A stretch of DNA of 51,195 nt from Chitinophaga pinensis (lineage in GTDB: Bacteria > Bacteroidota > Bacteroidia > NS11-12g > UBA955), in the NCBI GenBank assembly GCA_945890895.1, contig CAMDDG010000015.1, forward strand, positions 1 to 51,195, read 5' to 3'. Shown one piece after another: positions 26,264 to 35,944 of this stretch (positions are counted from its first letter, which is position 1; every line of letters starts with the position of its first letter). The translations under genes were made by a program, and so were the position numbers. Under the pieces are notes generated by a model. The model made no database searches. It saw nothing but the letters and a program-made list of their open reading frames with translations, and was not told the origin of the DNA.

Positions 26264-27437
26264 TTGCCATATAAGCAAACAAACCTGCACCTTGCTCAAT
26301 AGCATCTTCATCTACATCAAATTTTGCATTATGCACACTAACTCCGGTGCCCTTTTCCTCATTGCGAGTTCCTAATCGATAAAAACAACTGGGAACCTCT
26401 TGACTGTAGTAAGCAAAATCTTCTGCTGCCATCCAAATATCCAAGGGTTTAACTTGTTCTTTGCCCACATATTCCTCGGCTGCTTCACGACAAATTTTAG
26501 AAATTAACTCGTCGTTTTTCAAAAATGGGTAACCTCTTTTGATTTCAAAATCTACACTTCCTCCCATCGATTCAGCGATTCCTTGAGCCATTTTAATCAT
26601 GCGTTTATGTGCTTCCTCGCGCCAGGTTTCATCCATAGTGCGGAACGTGCCCTCCATTTTTACTTCATCGGGAAGTACGTTGGTTGCACCTTGGGCTATG
26701 ACTTTCCCAAAGGACAGCACGCTGTGCATAGCTGGATTGGCATTACGCGATACAATTTGCTGCAAAGCCACAACAATATGAGCTGCAATCAAAACGCTAT
26801 CAACCGCTAAATTAGGAATTGCACCGTGTCCGCCTTTTCCTTTCACAGTGACGTACAGTTCATCGGTACTCGCCATATATAAACCTTTTCGGATGCCAAT
26901 TTTACCGGTATTTAGCAAAGGCATTACGTGTTGACCAATCATGACATCTACCTTCGGGTCATTCAAAACACCATCTGCAATCATCAAGCTCGCGCCACCC
27001 GGCAATTTCTCTTCGCCCGGTTGAAAAACCAACTTAATTGTACCTTCAAATTCATTGCGCAATTCATTTAAAATAGTGGCAGCACCTAATAGAGAAGTTG
27101 TGTGCACATCGTGTCCGCATGCATGCATAACCCCTTCATTTTTAGAGCGATACGGTCGTCCATCGTTGACTTCTACTATGGGCAACGCATCCATGTCGGC
27201 GCGCAATCCTACTACTTTTTTCTGGGGATTTTTACCTTCAATTAAAGCCACAACACCGGTATTTGCCAAGCGTTGTGTTTTCAAACCCAATTTATTTTGA
27301 AGATAATTTTCAACCAATTTTTGTGTTTCAAACTCCTGAAATGATAATTCTGGATTTTGATGAATTTCGCGACGAATTTGAATCAATTCTGGCAACAATG
27401 CTTTGGCTTTTTCTTGGATAAATTGAATGGAACGCAT
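26247..27437 (-). CDS. M20-family amidohydrolase/aminoacylase
   Basis: A 396-residue M20D metallo-amidohydrolase. VVGLRADMDALPI, the metal-binding MHACGHDVHTTSLLGAA (Cys/His ligands), LVFQPGEEKLPGGA (Glu ligand) and a C-terminal WMAAEDFAYYSQEVPSCFY are all characteristic. Family members hydrolyse N-acyl amino acids, hippurate or N-acetyl-diaminopimelate; the substrate here cannot be read from sequence. No signal peptide, so cytoplasmic. It stands alone on the minus strand. Confidence 0.9.
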   Translation of the reverse strand: MRSIQFIQEKAKALLPELIQIRREIHQNPELSFQEFETQKLVENYLQNKLGLKTQRLANTGVVALIEGKNPQKKVVGLRADMDALPIVEVNDGRPYRSKNEGVMHACGHDVHTTSLLGAATILNELRNEFEGTIKLVFQPGEEKLPGGASLMIADGVLNDPKVDVMIGQHVMPLLNTGKIGIRKGLYMASTDELYVTVKGKGGHGAIPNLAVDSVLIAAHIVVALQQIVSRNANPAMHSVLSFGKVIAQGATNVLPDEVKMEGTFRTMDETWREEAHKRMIKMAQGIAESMGGSVDFEIKRGYPFLKNDELISKICREAAEEYVGKEQVKPLDIWMAAEDFAYYSQEVPSCFYRLGTRNEEKGTGVSVHNAKFDVDEDAIEQGAGLFAYMAIKHLL

Positions 27438-27711
27438 GATGTATATTGTATTTTCGGGGGAAGGTTTTAATGGTTTGAATTAATAATTTATTGGGATTGA
27501 TCAGGGTTTCGGAGGATGCTTAATTAGATTTATAAAAAAAATTAGTTCCCAAATATTTGCAAATTTATTGGAAAAATAATTGCTTAAGTTGAAAAAACGT
27601 TATTGTATCTAAAAAATCCAATGAATTCATGGAACCTGGTTTTATGTATTTAAAAAAATGACTAAGGTTCAGAAAATTCAATTCGCCGAATGAATTTTAG
27701 TTATTTTTGAA

Positions 27712-27719
27712 CTCCATCC
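27712..27719 (+). promoter_or_regulatory. -7 box 7 nt before dnaG
   Basis: TATTTTTG matches TAnnTTTG and ends 7 nt before the ATG at 27727. The rest of the 289-bp gap before dnaG shows nothing notable. Confidence 0.5.
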
Positions 27720-27726
27720 CTAAAAA

Positions 27727-29706
27727 ATGATCAGTCCCAATTCCATAGACCAATTGCTCCATGTTGCTCACATCGAAGACGTAGTAGGCGATTATGTTAA
27801 TTTAAAGCGTTCGGGGTCTCGATATAAAGGGAATTGTCCTTTCCACGATGAAAAAACACCTAGTTTTGTTGTAACACCCAGCTTGGGAATTTACAAGTGT
27901 TTTGGTTGTCAAAAAGGGGGTAATGCCATTCACTTTGTGATGGATATTGAAAACCTCACCTTTACTGAAGCTGCACGTAATTTAGCAAAGCGCTACAATT
28001 TGGAATTGGTGGAAACATCCTCCGAAAACAAAGATGAAGCCATCGAAGCTCAAAAGGAAAAAGAGGCAATTCGCGGAATCAATGAATTCGCGTTGAAATT
28101 TTTCACCGAACAATTACAACTTTCCGATGAGGGTAAAACCATTGCGGGGCCCTACTTTAGAGAACGCGGTTATACCCCTGATACGATTCAACATTGGAAA
28201 TTGGGGTTTAGTCCTTCTTCTTGGGATGCATTTTATCAAGCTGCAAGAGCAGCAGGTTTTAAAGATGAACTCATGCTTCAAGCGGGTTTGGTGAAACAAC
28301 GAGATAAAGATGGTAGCTTTTATGATTTATATCGCAATCGCGTTATTTTTCCATTAATTGCAGTAAATAATGCCATTGTTGGTTTTGCCGGCAGGGTAAT
28401 GGGAAAAGTAGATAATGCGCCCAAATACGTTAACTCACCCGAAACGGTACTTTACAAAAAAAGTGATTTTTTATTTGCATTAAATCAAGCAAAAAACACC
28501 ATTCGGAAAGAGGACAAGGCGTATTTGATGGAAGGATATACCGATGTAATTACGTTGCATCAATCGGGTATTACCAATGCAGTGGCATCCAGCGGTACGG
28601 CGTTGACTCCTGGGCAAATTCGATTGATTAAGCGTTTTACGGATAATGCCACCGTTATTTACGATGGTGATGCGGCCGGGATGAAAGCTTCGCTTCGAGG
28701 AATAAATTTGCTTCTGGAAGAAGGATTAAACGTACGTGTAGTACCCATGCCTGAAGGCGAAGATCCCGATTCCTACTGCAAAAAATTAGGTCCCGAAAAA
28801 TTCAAAGAATACTTAAATTCGGCTGAGCAAAACTTCATTTTTTTCAAAGCGGAATTGTTACTTCAAGGCACCGAGAACGACCCCATTCGAAAATCGGAGG
28901 CGATTTCAGATATCATTGAATCCGTAGCGTTGATCCAAGATCGTTTGAAACGCGATGTTTTGATGACGAATTTGGAGCCGATTTGCAATGTTAAAATTGA
29001 TAATCTTTATGCTGAATTAACTAAGCAACTTAGAAAACAAGCCACCAAAGAGCATCGTGAGATGCTCACAGAGGTAGATTTGTTGCTTAAAAATGCCGGT
29101 GTTGATTCCGCTAATACCGTTTATTCTGAGCAGAAAACATCGGTACCTACCCAGTTTAACGTCGGATCCGGAGGTAAGCTATCTGATGTTCATCAAGAAA
29201 TAGCACTCCTGCGATTGATTTTCCTTTACGGGGGAGAGATGTTTGATGATAATTTAAAATTAATTGATTTCATTATTTCCGAATACCGTGCAGATGAAGC
29301 ATCCATTGCTTTTAAAGATGAAAAAAGCCAGTTTTTGATTCAACACATTTTAGAATTGTATGATCAGCAGTTGGAATGGCCCACAAAAGAGTATTTTATT
29401 CAGCATACGGATAATCGTATTTCAGGTTTTGCCGCATCTGTGTTTTCTGCAGATTATCAGTTAAGCAGTGCGTTTGAAGGGAATTTGATTTACGTAAAAC
29501 AAGAATCTGAAAACTTCCGACAGGAAGCTGTAGACATTTTCTTAAATTTAAGAAGAACTAAAATTGAAGAGTTAATAATTGCCACTCAAAAAATGCTCCT
29601 CGATCCAGAAGCAAATCATGAAGAAATCATGGAATATTTGGATTATTTAAATACAATTAAAAAGGAAATTGCAAGCAAATTGGGTAACGTGGTAACCCGT
29701 ATTTAA
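27727..29706 (+). CDS. dnaG: DNA primase DnaG
   Basis: A 659-residue primase. The CHC2 zinc finger is C37, H40, C58, C61 (NCPFHDEKTPSF then YKCFGCQKGG). The TOPRIM core has MEGYTDV near 268 and VIYDGDAAGMKAS near 315, giving the acidic metal-binding residues. The C-terminal region (about 430-659) is the DnaB-interacting domain and is long and divergent. DnaG makes RNA primers for replication. It is monocistronic, with its own -7 box. Confidence 0.97.
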   Translation: MISPNSIDQLLHVAHIEDVVGDYVNLKRSGSRYKGNCPFHDEKTPSFVVTPSLGIYKCFGCQKGGNAIHFVMDIENLTFTEAARNLAKRYNLELVETSSENKDEAIEAQKEKEAIRGINEFALKFFTEQLQLSDEGKTIAGPYFRERGYTPDTIQHWKLGFSPSSWDAFYQAARAAGFKDELMLQAGLVKQRDKDGSFYDLYRNRVIFPLIAVNNAIVGFAGRVMGKVDNAPKYVNSPETVLYKKSDFLFALNQAKNTIRKEDKAYLMEGYTDVITLHQSGITNAVASSGTALTPGQIRLIKRFTDNATVIYDGDAAGMKASLRGINLLLEEGLNVRVVPMPEGEDPDSYCKKLGPEKFKEYLNSAEQNFIFFKAELLLQGTENDPIRKSEAISDIIESVALIQDRLKRDVLMTNLEPICNVKIDNLYAELTKQLRKQATKEHREMLTEVDLLLKNAGVDSANTVYSEQKTSVPTQFNVGSGGKLSDVHQEIALLRLIFLYGGEMFDDNLKLIDFIISEYRADEASIAFKDEKSQFLIQHILELYDQQLEWPTKEYFIQHTDNRISGFAASVFSADYQLSSAFEGNLIYVKQESENFRQEAVDIFLNLRRTKIEELIIATQKMLLDPEANHEEIMEYLDYLNTIKKEIASKLGNVVTRI

Positions 29707-29776
29707 CGATTCGTTCAGGCCTATTATCGTATTTTTAGGTTGAATTCGATTTTTTTACCGAACTTCGCATTTTGTT

Positions 29777-30355
29777 TTGAATAAATACGTTAGCATATTT
29801 ATTGTATTTGGTTTGTCAATTTTATTGACCTATCAGACCAGTCGATTTGAACCAGAACATCCGTTACAAGGCCAGCATCCATTCACGGTAAGTCAAGTTC
29901 GTATTGAAGGAAATGAGTTGTATGTTGACTCTTTAATTCTTCCTTTAAAAACCATCCCCAAAGTTCAAGAATTACATACAGTGGCTAAATCTGTAGTTGG
30001 ACGTTGGGCGAAATTGTATACCGCTTTAAAAATTGAAGAAAGTGGTAACGACGGACAAAACTCGTTCTATGCCAAGAAGTACTATAATTTGGTTGGAATG
30101 CGCTTCCCCCGAAAAAGAAAAACAACGGCTATCCGTAAAGGGTACGACTATTATGCTGTTTACGAAAATTGGTACGAAGGGATGGTGGATTTTACCTACT
30201 ACATTGAGTACATGGAGCGTTCTTTTGAACTAAAACACGGTCGTTTGCCTAAAACTGAGCGTGAATTCATTAACCATATATATGGTTCATACAATGTTTA
30301 CTCAAAATGGCGCAACGATATGTTTTACATTCTGAAAAACTTCAAGTATCAGTAA
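29777..30355 (+). CDS. Bax-like glucosaminidase-domain protein
   Basis: A 192-residue protein with an N-terminal membrane anchor (VSIFIVFGLSILLTYQ). The domain RWAKLYTALKIEESGNDGQN, AKKYYNLVGMRFPRKRKT and YAVYENWYEGMVDFTYYIEYM matches the Bax/FlgJ-type endo-beta-N-acetylglucosaminidase fold with its catalytic Glu in IEESG. Such enzymes cut peptidoglycan glycans. The start is TTG at 29777; no ATG gives the membrane anchor. Confidence 0.85.
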   Translation: MNKYVSIFIVFGLSILLTYQTSRFEPEHPLQGQHPFTVSQVRIEGNELYVDSLILPLKTIPKVQELHTVAKSVVGRWAKLYTALKIEESGNDGQNSFYAKKYYNLVGMRFPRKRKTTAIRKGYDYYAVYENWYEGMVDFTYYIEYMERSFELKHGRLPKTEREFINHIYGSYNVYSKWRNDMFYILKNFKYQ

Positions 30356-30365
30356 TTATATAAAA

Positions 30366-30393
30366 CAATAGTTATTAATCAATTTAACTATTG
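30366..30393. terminator. 9-bp perfect hairpin between convergent genes
   Basis: CAATAGTTA (30366-30374) and TAACTATTG (30385-30393) form a perfect hairpin with a 10-nt loop, covering the stop codon of the minus-strand gene at 30388-30390. It lacks a U-tract, so its role as a terminator is tentative. Confidence 0.35.
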
Positions 30394-31809
30394 AGATATT
30401 AATTTGCCTTTTTTTATTTCAAAATTGTTCCCCAGGAAAAATTCATTGTTAATTATATGACTTGGGTCCCAATAGGGTTTCAATGAGAAAAAATCAACAT
30501 TTGTAACTTCAAATTTTGAATTAAATTCAATCTCTACCATAGAGTAACCGATGGAATAAAGTGTACGGTAACCTGTAGCTGTTTGAACAAGACTTTTGAG
30601 TTTACAAAATTGATACTGTGAATTTTTGAGCGTGAAAGTTAATATTTCAGGTACGATTAATTTATGGTTCTTTGTTAAAATAACTCCACCGTATTCAAAG
30701 AAAATATTCTCGTCAATGATTTTGAAAATTTGAAAGAAGCCAGTAGTTTTAAATTTCAGTGTATCATAAAGATTCATAGAAATAAACTTTATGTTTTTAA
30801 TAGGTTGAATTTCATTTTTTTTGTTGAATTTGTACATCGTTAACAATGGAAACTTTTTCTTTGAATTTTCAGAAGTAAATAAATTCCCTATCACAAGATG
30901 ATTATTATTTGTTAGTTCAGTAAATAAAGAGGGAACAGCCAAAGTATTTGAGTTGTTTGAATTAATTCTTAAAAAGGAAAGTGGTTGATGATTAGTTTGG
31001 ATAAAATAATATGCTAACTCGGTCATTGTGTCATTTTTGGATTCTAAGCAAGTTATTTGGTAAACAATGCCGTAAATAGAATCTTTTTCGAAGATTTTCA
31101 CAACTTGAATTGGAGATTTAACAAATTCCTTAAACCGTGAATCTGACGTGTCTTTTATTAAATTCAGAGTGTAATTTTTCGGAAGCCGTTCAATAAAATC
31201 CTTATATTTAGGTCGAGGAAAAATACATTGATTATCAATAATTTCATTATTAATTGATGCATAAATATTATTGCTTGTCGATAATGCGAATAATTTCCCG
31301 TTTGCGGAAATGGCAGAAGTGAAAATTACTTTTTTACTTACGTTGATTTCTTTTTGGGAATTAATAACAACTCTGTCGCTGAGAAGTTTAAATATTACAT
31401 CATAATTCCTATTTGAAGAAAAGGGTATAATGGAAACAAGTCGGAGTTCTTTATTGATTTTTAACAGATACTCACCTGTGTTAAATCCAATAATATTCTG
31501 AATGGTTGGTTTCAAAAATTTATTAGAGTTAATTACAGAATCTTTAATATCTTCTATTCTGTTGTAAGTTACGTTGAAATAGAAAAAACGATCTCCTAAC
31601 TGTTTTGGGAAATATTTTTGAAATAATTCACAAGAACTGCACGTACTCTCATTGCGGTAGTATAAGACAAAGTTGTCAATTTCAAAATTGCTAAACGCAC
31701 TATCGAAGTCTGTTAATTGACTCTCGTTGTTCGGATACCAATAATTCTTGCTTTGAGAAAACAAAAACATGGGTACAAAAAATAGGATCCCAATGAAGTT
31801 TTTTAACAT
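30388..31809 (-). CDS. Unrecognised secreted protein with a thioredoxin-like CxxC
   Basis: A 473-residue protein with a signal peptide (MLKNFIGILFFVPMFLFSQ). Residues about 40-150 (NFVLYYRNESTCSSCELFQKY, later FLKPTIQNIIGF) could be a degenerate thioredoxin-like domain with CSSC. The rest looks like beta-rich repeats (FTSAISANGKLFALSTSNNI), possibly a propeller. No T9SS tail is present. The gene is AT-rich compared with dnaG and nadE and borders a toxin-like patch, which hints at horizontal acquisition. I do not recognise the family. Confidence 0.45.
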   Translation of the reverse strand: MLKNFIGILFFVPMFLFSQSKNYWYPNNESQLTDFDSAFSNFEIDNFVLYYRNESTCSSCELFQKYFPKQLGDRFFYFNVTYNRIEDIKDSVINSNKFLKPTIQNIIGFNTGEYLLKINKELRLVSIIPFSSNRNYDVIFKLLSDRVVINSQKEINVSKKVIFTSAISANGKLFALSTSNNIYASINNEIIDNQCIFPRPKYKDFIERLPKNYTLNLIKDTSDSRFKEFVKSPIQVVKIFEKDSIYGIVYQITCLESKNDTMTELAYYFIQTNHQPLSFLRINSNNSNTLAVPSLFTELTNNNHLVIGNLFTSENSKKKFPLLTMYKFNKKNEIQPIKNIKFISMNLYDTLKFKTTGFFQIFKIIDENIFFEYGGVILTKNHKLIVPEILTFTLKNSQYQFCKLKSLVQTATGYRTLYSIGYSMVEIEFNSKFEVTNVDFFSLKPYWDPSHIINNEFFLGNNFEIKKGKLISQ

Positions 31810-31899
31810 TTTTTAAAGTCTAATAATTGAATTATACTTGCCATTTCAATATTAAAAAACTTAATTAACAAACGTCTCAATTTATTGGGTGAAATATTG

Positions 31900-32628
31900 T
31901 TAAGTGTTGATTAAATATTTTACAAACCAGTTTGGCACTTTGGATGTATCGAAAATTTTTACGTCTTCTCCATCTGTTATCTCGGCAATTAATATACTCG
32001 CACTGCTTGAATTATCCCAGATATAAGCTCGATGGCTTAATTTGATGGCTGGCTTTAATTGTTTTAAACTTTTGAAGTACCTATTTCTAATTCTATCTGA
32101 ATTTACGTCATGCCCATTTTGAGCTACTCTTACATTTACTCGACTAATATTTATTTCAGGATCTTCTGTAGCTACATAATACAAATAAATACGAAAATCT
32201 TTTTCCCTTGCTTTATTCAAAAAGTTCAACTTACTCACATGACTCATCACAGTTTCATAGGTGAATGATATATCATTTTCTAGAAGTTGTTGTCTAATAA
32301 ATTCTGCTAAATCTGCTGCCAAGTAAGAATCTATACATGTGTTAACGTGTAAGACATTGTCTTTTAAATCCAGCTTTTCGCACAAGTCATTTTCATTTCT
32401 CAGAACAGGTGCAAACTGGCTATCTCTAAAAAAAGTATGAATTTGATTTTATGTTACTTTAAGATTATAGGAATTGAAAAGTAAAACTTTACTTTCTTTT
32501 AAATTGGCTTCAATTTCGTCTGCATTTACATAAATTCCAAAACCAATTTCTGAGCGTAAACTGTTAATAATAGTTGTTTTACCCGAGCCATTTGGACCTG
32601 CAAACACTCTTAAACGTTTGCTGGCCAT
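31900..32628 (-). pseudogene. Zeta-toxin-like kinase (COG4185-type P-loop), broken by one in-frame stop
   Basis: The frame starts at ATG 32628 (MASKRLRVFAGPNGSGKTTI, Walker A GPNGSGKT at 11-18; YVNADEIE near 33-40). It is interrupted after 59 codons by TAA at 32449-32451 and then continues in the same frame to 31900 with NQIHTFFRDSQFAP, FTYETVMSHVSK, YYVATEDPEINISRV and a final KYLINT. Without the stop it would be 242 residues, a normal length. Every part of the family fold is present, so this is a single nonsense change (GAA to TAA would suffice), recent decay, or a sequencing error. A fragment could restart at TTG 32385 but would lack the P-loop. The start lies 1 bp after the stop of the glycine-zipper gene. 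Confidence 0.85.
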
Positions 32629-32629
32629 T

Positions 32630-32923
32630 TTACTTTAATTTGAAATTCTCTTGAATTTTAATCTTTGGCTTTTCAATATCCCAAAGGAATTGCTTGTTTC
32701 CATTCGCATTAATTTGGTAAAGTTTACCGCCTTCTTCCATGACTAATGGTATATGTGTTTCACGAGCTTTTTGATTAGCCTTAAATGTGCCTAATATTGC
32801 AGCGCCAATTACAGCACCTAATGTTGCACCGTCTTCTTGATTTTTAGATAAAATTGCACCTAAAGTACCGCCAATCAATCCACCAGCAATTAATGATTGA
32901 AGAATTTCATCATCATTTTTCAT
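32630..32923 (-). CDS. Small glycine-zipper protein upstream of a zeta-like kinase
   Basis: A 97-residue protein. Residues 11-48 are a glycine-zipper membrane hairpin (SLIAGGLIGGTLGAILSK then GATLGAVIGAAILGTF). The C-terminal half (PLVMEEGGKLYQINANGNKQ) is polar and basic. The zeta-like kinase begins 1 bp after its stop, so the two were translated as one unit. It may be the kinase partner (antitoxin-like or membrane-targeting), but this is inference. Confidence 0.7.
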   Translation of the reverse strand: MKNDDEILQSLIAGGLIGGTLGAILSKNQEDGATLGAVIGAAILGTFKANQKARETHIPLVMEEGGKLYQINANGNKQFLWDIEKPKIKIQENFKLK

Positions 32924-33115
32924 AACTCAAATTTAATCAATTTTCATCAAAGTGTAAATTGATTTATAATTACGACTAAAATCAAGCTCCCAACGTTTAA
33001 TTTATTCAAAAATCCCATTTAGAACCACCAAATTATATTTATATCCAGTGCTCAGTTTTCGTTTTGAAGTACAATAATCAACTTCAATTTAAAAATGTAA
33101 AATTCTGTCTATCAA

Positions 33116-34294
33116 TTAATATTGTGATTTCTGAAATCTTCCCTTAAAAATAAAATAAACACTCAACCCGAAAGCTACAACAAAGCTTAAACCATTGATC
33201 AAAAAGATATTTTCATAACTCTGTTGCCAACGTGTGATCATAGCTCCTGCCAATAAGCCGCCGGTAATAATTCCCAATTCCAAAAATATAAATAAGGTTG
33301 CCAGCGATTTACCGCGATTTTCGGGACCTGCAACATCTCCAGCCCAAGCAAATAAACTGGGTGCATTGAAACCTTGTCCGATACCATATAAAATAGCACT
33401 TGCAAAGAAATAGAAACTGCTACCGCCTTTAACCAATGCAAACATGGCCAAAATTTGTAGAAAAGTGCCTATTGCTGTCGACCAAGCTCGTCCCAAAGCA
33501 TCGGAAACTTTACCACTTACCAATCGAAACAACAGGGAAAATCCAATATACCAAGATAAATACAATCCTTTGTTTTCATATCCCAAAGACAAAGTGTAAT
33601 CCGGCATAACGGTTAAAATTGTACCCAATGAAATGCATACAATCCACATAATAATACCGGGACTTAAAGCCGGAATATAAATGAGATTTTTCCAAGAAAA
33701 CTCAAATTTCCGCTTGGATTCAGCGGGTTTGGTTTCAGGTAAGGAGTAAAACAACATTAACGCAAACACCGCTAATACAGAGCTGGTGAGAAACATGGCA
33801 TCTCGTCCAAATTTCAATGCAATAACGGCGCCTAATCCATACCCCAATGAAGTTCCAGCATTATTGAAAACCCCTTGCCAACCCATCGCGCGGCCTCGAT
33901 GAGAAGCAGGAATCACATCCGAAGTAAATGCAGTAAAACCGGTAGGGGTGAATCCCGTAGAAAAACCATGTATGATTCTCACGAGTAAAAATCCCCCGAC
34001 AGAACTCACAAATGGATAGAAAAATCCCGCAACAATACAAAAAACACACCCAGCTATCATGGTCCAGCGGCGACCCACGTTGTCGGTTAGCCACCCACTT
34101 AGCGGGCGTGCTACCAATGCTGAAATAGAGAAAGCAGGTATTATCCAACCCAAATAATCATAGCCATTCAGTTCATTCAACATGGTTGAAAGTTCTGGCA
34201 ATACAATATTAAAAGATAAAAAAAACAACAATGCACCCAAACACAATCGAATAAACGATGGCGGATAAACGTCGCTAAAAATCTTAAATTTCAT
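33116..34294 (-). CDS. MFS transporter
   Basis: A 392-residue major-facilitator protein with 12 predicted helices. The loop 2-3 signature SGWLTDNVGRRWTMIAG and its half-repeat SGKVSDALGRAWSTA are both present. The substrate is not clear. ATG at 34294 overlaps the nadE stop by 11 bp; an upstream TTG at 34303 is less likely. It is the last gene of the barrel-nadE-MFS unit. Confidence 0.85.
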   Translation of the reverse strand: MKFKIFSDVYPPSFIRLCLGALLFFLSFNIVLPELSTMLNELNGYDYLGWIIPAFSISALVARPLSGWLTDNVGRRWTMIAGCVFCIVAGFFYPFVSSVGGFLLVRIIHGFSTGFTPTGFTAFTSDVIPASHRGRAMGWQGVFNNAGTSLGYGLGAVIALKFGRDAMFLTSSVLAVFALMLFYSLPETKPAESKRKFEFSWKNLIYIPALSPGIIMWIVCISLGTILTVMPDYTLSLGYENKGLYLSWYIGFSLLFRLVSGKVSDALGRAWSTAIGTFLQILAMFALVKGGSSFYFFASAILYGIGQGFNAPSLFAWAGDVAGPENRGKSLATLFIFLELGIITGGLLAGAMITRWQQSYENIFLINGLSFVVAFGLSVYFIFKGRFQKSQY

Positions 34295-35921
34295 ACGTGG
34301 CAACCAAAGGCATCACTCGTCCTTTTCCAAATGATTTCGTGCTTACACGGAGTATTGGAGGAGCTTGATAGCGTTTGTATTCATTTGCATTGACCATTCG
34401 AATCACTTTCGCTACAACTGCTGCATCGTAACCTTCCATAACAATTTCATTGTGTCCCTTTTTTTCTTCGATATACAGACGTAAAATTCCGTCTAAAATG
34501 GAATACAAGGGCAAAGAATCGGAATCCTTTTGGTCGGGTCGTAATTCTGCACTGGGTTCCTTCTCTATGATGTTTCTGGGGATTTTACCCTGGCTTGAAT
34601 GCAAATACTCGCACAAAGCATACACTTGGGTTTTATAAACATCCCCAATAACCGATAAACTTCCACATAAATCGCCGTACAAGGTGGAATAACCCACGGC
34701 CATTTCACTTTTATTGCTGGTATTTAAAAGAATATTGCCTTTTTTGTTGCTAATGGCCATTAACAATACGGCACGTGAACGAGCTTGTAGATTTTCTTCA
34801 GCCAATCCCACTTCGGTGCCCTCAAATATGGGTTTTAATGATCCTTCATAGGCACTATGAACATCTTCAATGGGCAAAATTATGTGTTCATTCCCAAGGT
34901 TTTTACTCAATTCTATGGCATCACTCACACTTCCCTCAGAAGAAAAACGCGAAGGCATTAACACTGCCAATACATTTTCAGCTCCTAATGCATCAACTGC
35001 TAAATGTTGAACCAAAGCACTATCAATCCCGCCTGATGCTCCTAAAACGGCTTTTTTGAAGCCCATTTTCTGGAAATAATCACGAATACCAAACACCAAA
35101 GCTTTATGCAGCAACGCAACATTGTCGGTTCCAATTGTCAAATTGGAATTTTCTACAGAAAAATACCCATGGTGGTATTCTAATTGGGCTACTGATTCTT
35201 CAAATTCAGGCAATTGTATGGAAATATCGCCATTGGGATTGACCGCTTTACTGCTACCATCAAACAATAATTCGGTGTGCATACCCACTTGATTTACATA
35301 TAAAACTGGAATTTTGAATCGATTAACTTGTCCACTAAATACGCGATTTCTATGAGATTGTTTACCCAAGTTAAACGGTGAAGCCGAAGGATTGATTATT
35401 ATGTCAGCACCCAGGGTTTTCAACTGTTCTGCTGGACTGGTGGTATATTCAAAATCGTTGTATTGATCCCATAAATCTTCGCAAATTGCAATTCCAATTT
35501 TGACTCCTTGAAATTCAATGATTGAACTTTCACGTGCTGGTTCAAAATACCGAGCTTCTGTGAAAACATCGTAAGTAGGAAGTAGGGTTTTGGGGATGAT
35601 TTTTTCAATTCTTCCATTGTTCATGAAGCAAGCCACATTTTGCAGCAGTCTACCTTTATTCGGATTGCGAACCACACCTCCAACAATGGCGGCAATGCCT
35701 TGGCAACTTTGCGCAACTACTTCTAAACTCTGTTCGCATTTTTCAATGAAATACGGATAGTCCAATAAATCTTCGGGCATGTAACCGCATACCGACATTT
35801 CGGAAAAAACCACCAAGTCAGATCCTTGACGCTTGGCGTTAAAAATAACATCGGCGATTTTCGAAGTGTTTCCTTCGAAATCGCCGATCTTAAAATTCAG
35901 TTGTGCTATAGTGATTTTCAA
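34284..35921 (-). CDS. nadE: Glutamine-dependent NAD+ synthetase
   Basis: A 545-residue two-domain enzyme. The N-terminal nitrilase-like glutaminase has Glu41 (VFSEMSVCGY), Lys111 (IPKTLLPTYD) and Cys147 (IAICEDLW). The C-terminal NAD synthetase has the P-loop SGGIDS at 296-301 and NTSNKSEMAVGYSTLYGD. It amidates nicotinic acid adenine dinucleotide to NAD+ with ammonia from glutamine. The start is TTG at 35921; a TATTTTCG box ending 8 nt upstream supports it, and no ATG lies nearby. Confidence 0.95.
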   Translation of the reverse strand: MKITIAQLNFKIGDFEGNTSKIADVIFNAKRQGSDLVVFSEMSVCGYMPEDLLDYPYFIEKCEQSLEVVAQSCQGIAAIVGGVVRNPNKGRLLQNVACFMNNGRIEKIIPKTLLPTYDVFTEARYFEPARESSIIEFQGVKIGIAICEDLWDQYNDFEYTTSPAEQLKTLGADIIINPSASPFNLGKQSHRNRVFSGQVNRFKIPVLYVNQVGMHTELLFDGSSKAVNPNGDISIQLPEFEESVAQLEYHHGYFSVENSNLTIGTDNVALLHKALVFGIRDYFQKMGFKKAVLGASGGIDSALVQHLAVDALGAENVLAVLMPSRFSSEGSVSDAIELSKNLGNEHIILPIEDVHSAYEGSLKPIFEGTEVGLAEENLQARSRAVLLMAISNKKGNILLNTSNKSEMAVGYSTLYGDLCGSLSVIGDVYKTQVYALCEYLHSSQGKIPRNIIEKEPSAELRPDQKDSDSLPLYSILDGILRLYIEEKKGHNEIVMEGYDAAVVAKVIRMVNANEYKRYQAPPILRVSTKSFGKGRVMPLVATYEI

Positions 35922-35929
35922 ATCAAGAG

Positions 35930-35937
35930 CGAAAATA
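35930..35937 (-). promoter_or_regulatory. -7-like box of nadE
   Basis: On the minus strand TATTTTCG (TAnnTTCG variant) ends 8 nt before the TTG start of nadE, supporting that start. Confidence 0.4.
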
Positions 35938-35944
35938 CGTCTCT

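Noticed and set aside
33861..34148. Minus-strand Cys/Phe-rich 95-residue ORF
   Set aside because: It is a shadow frame inside the MFS transporter gene.
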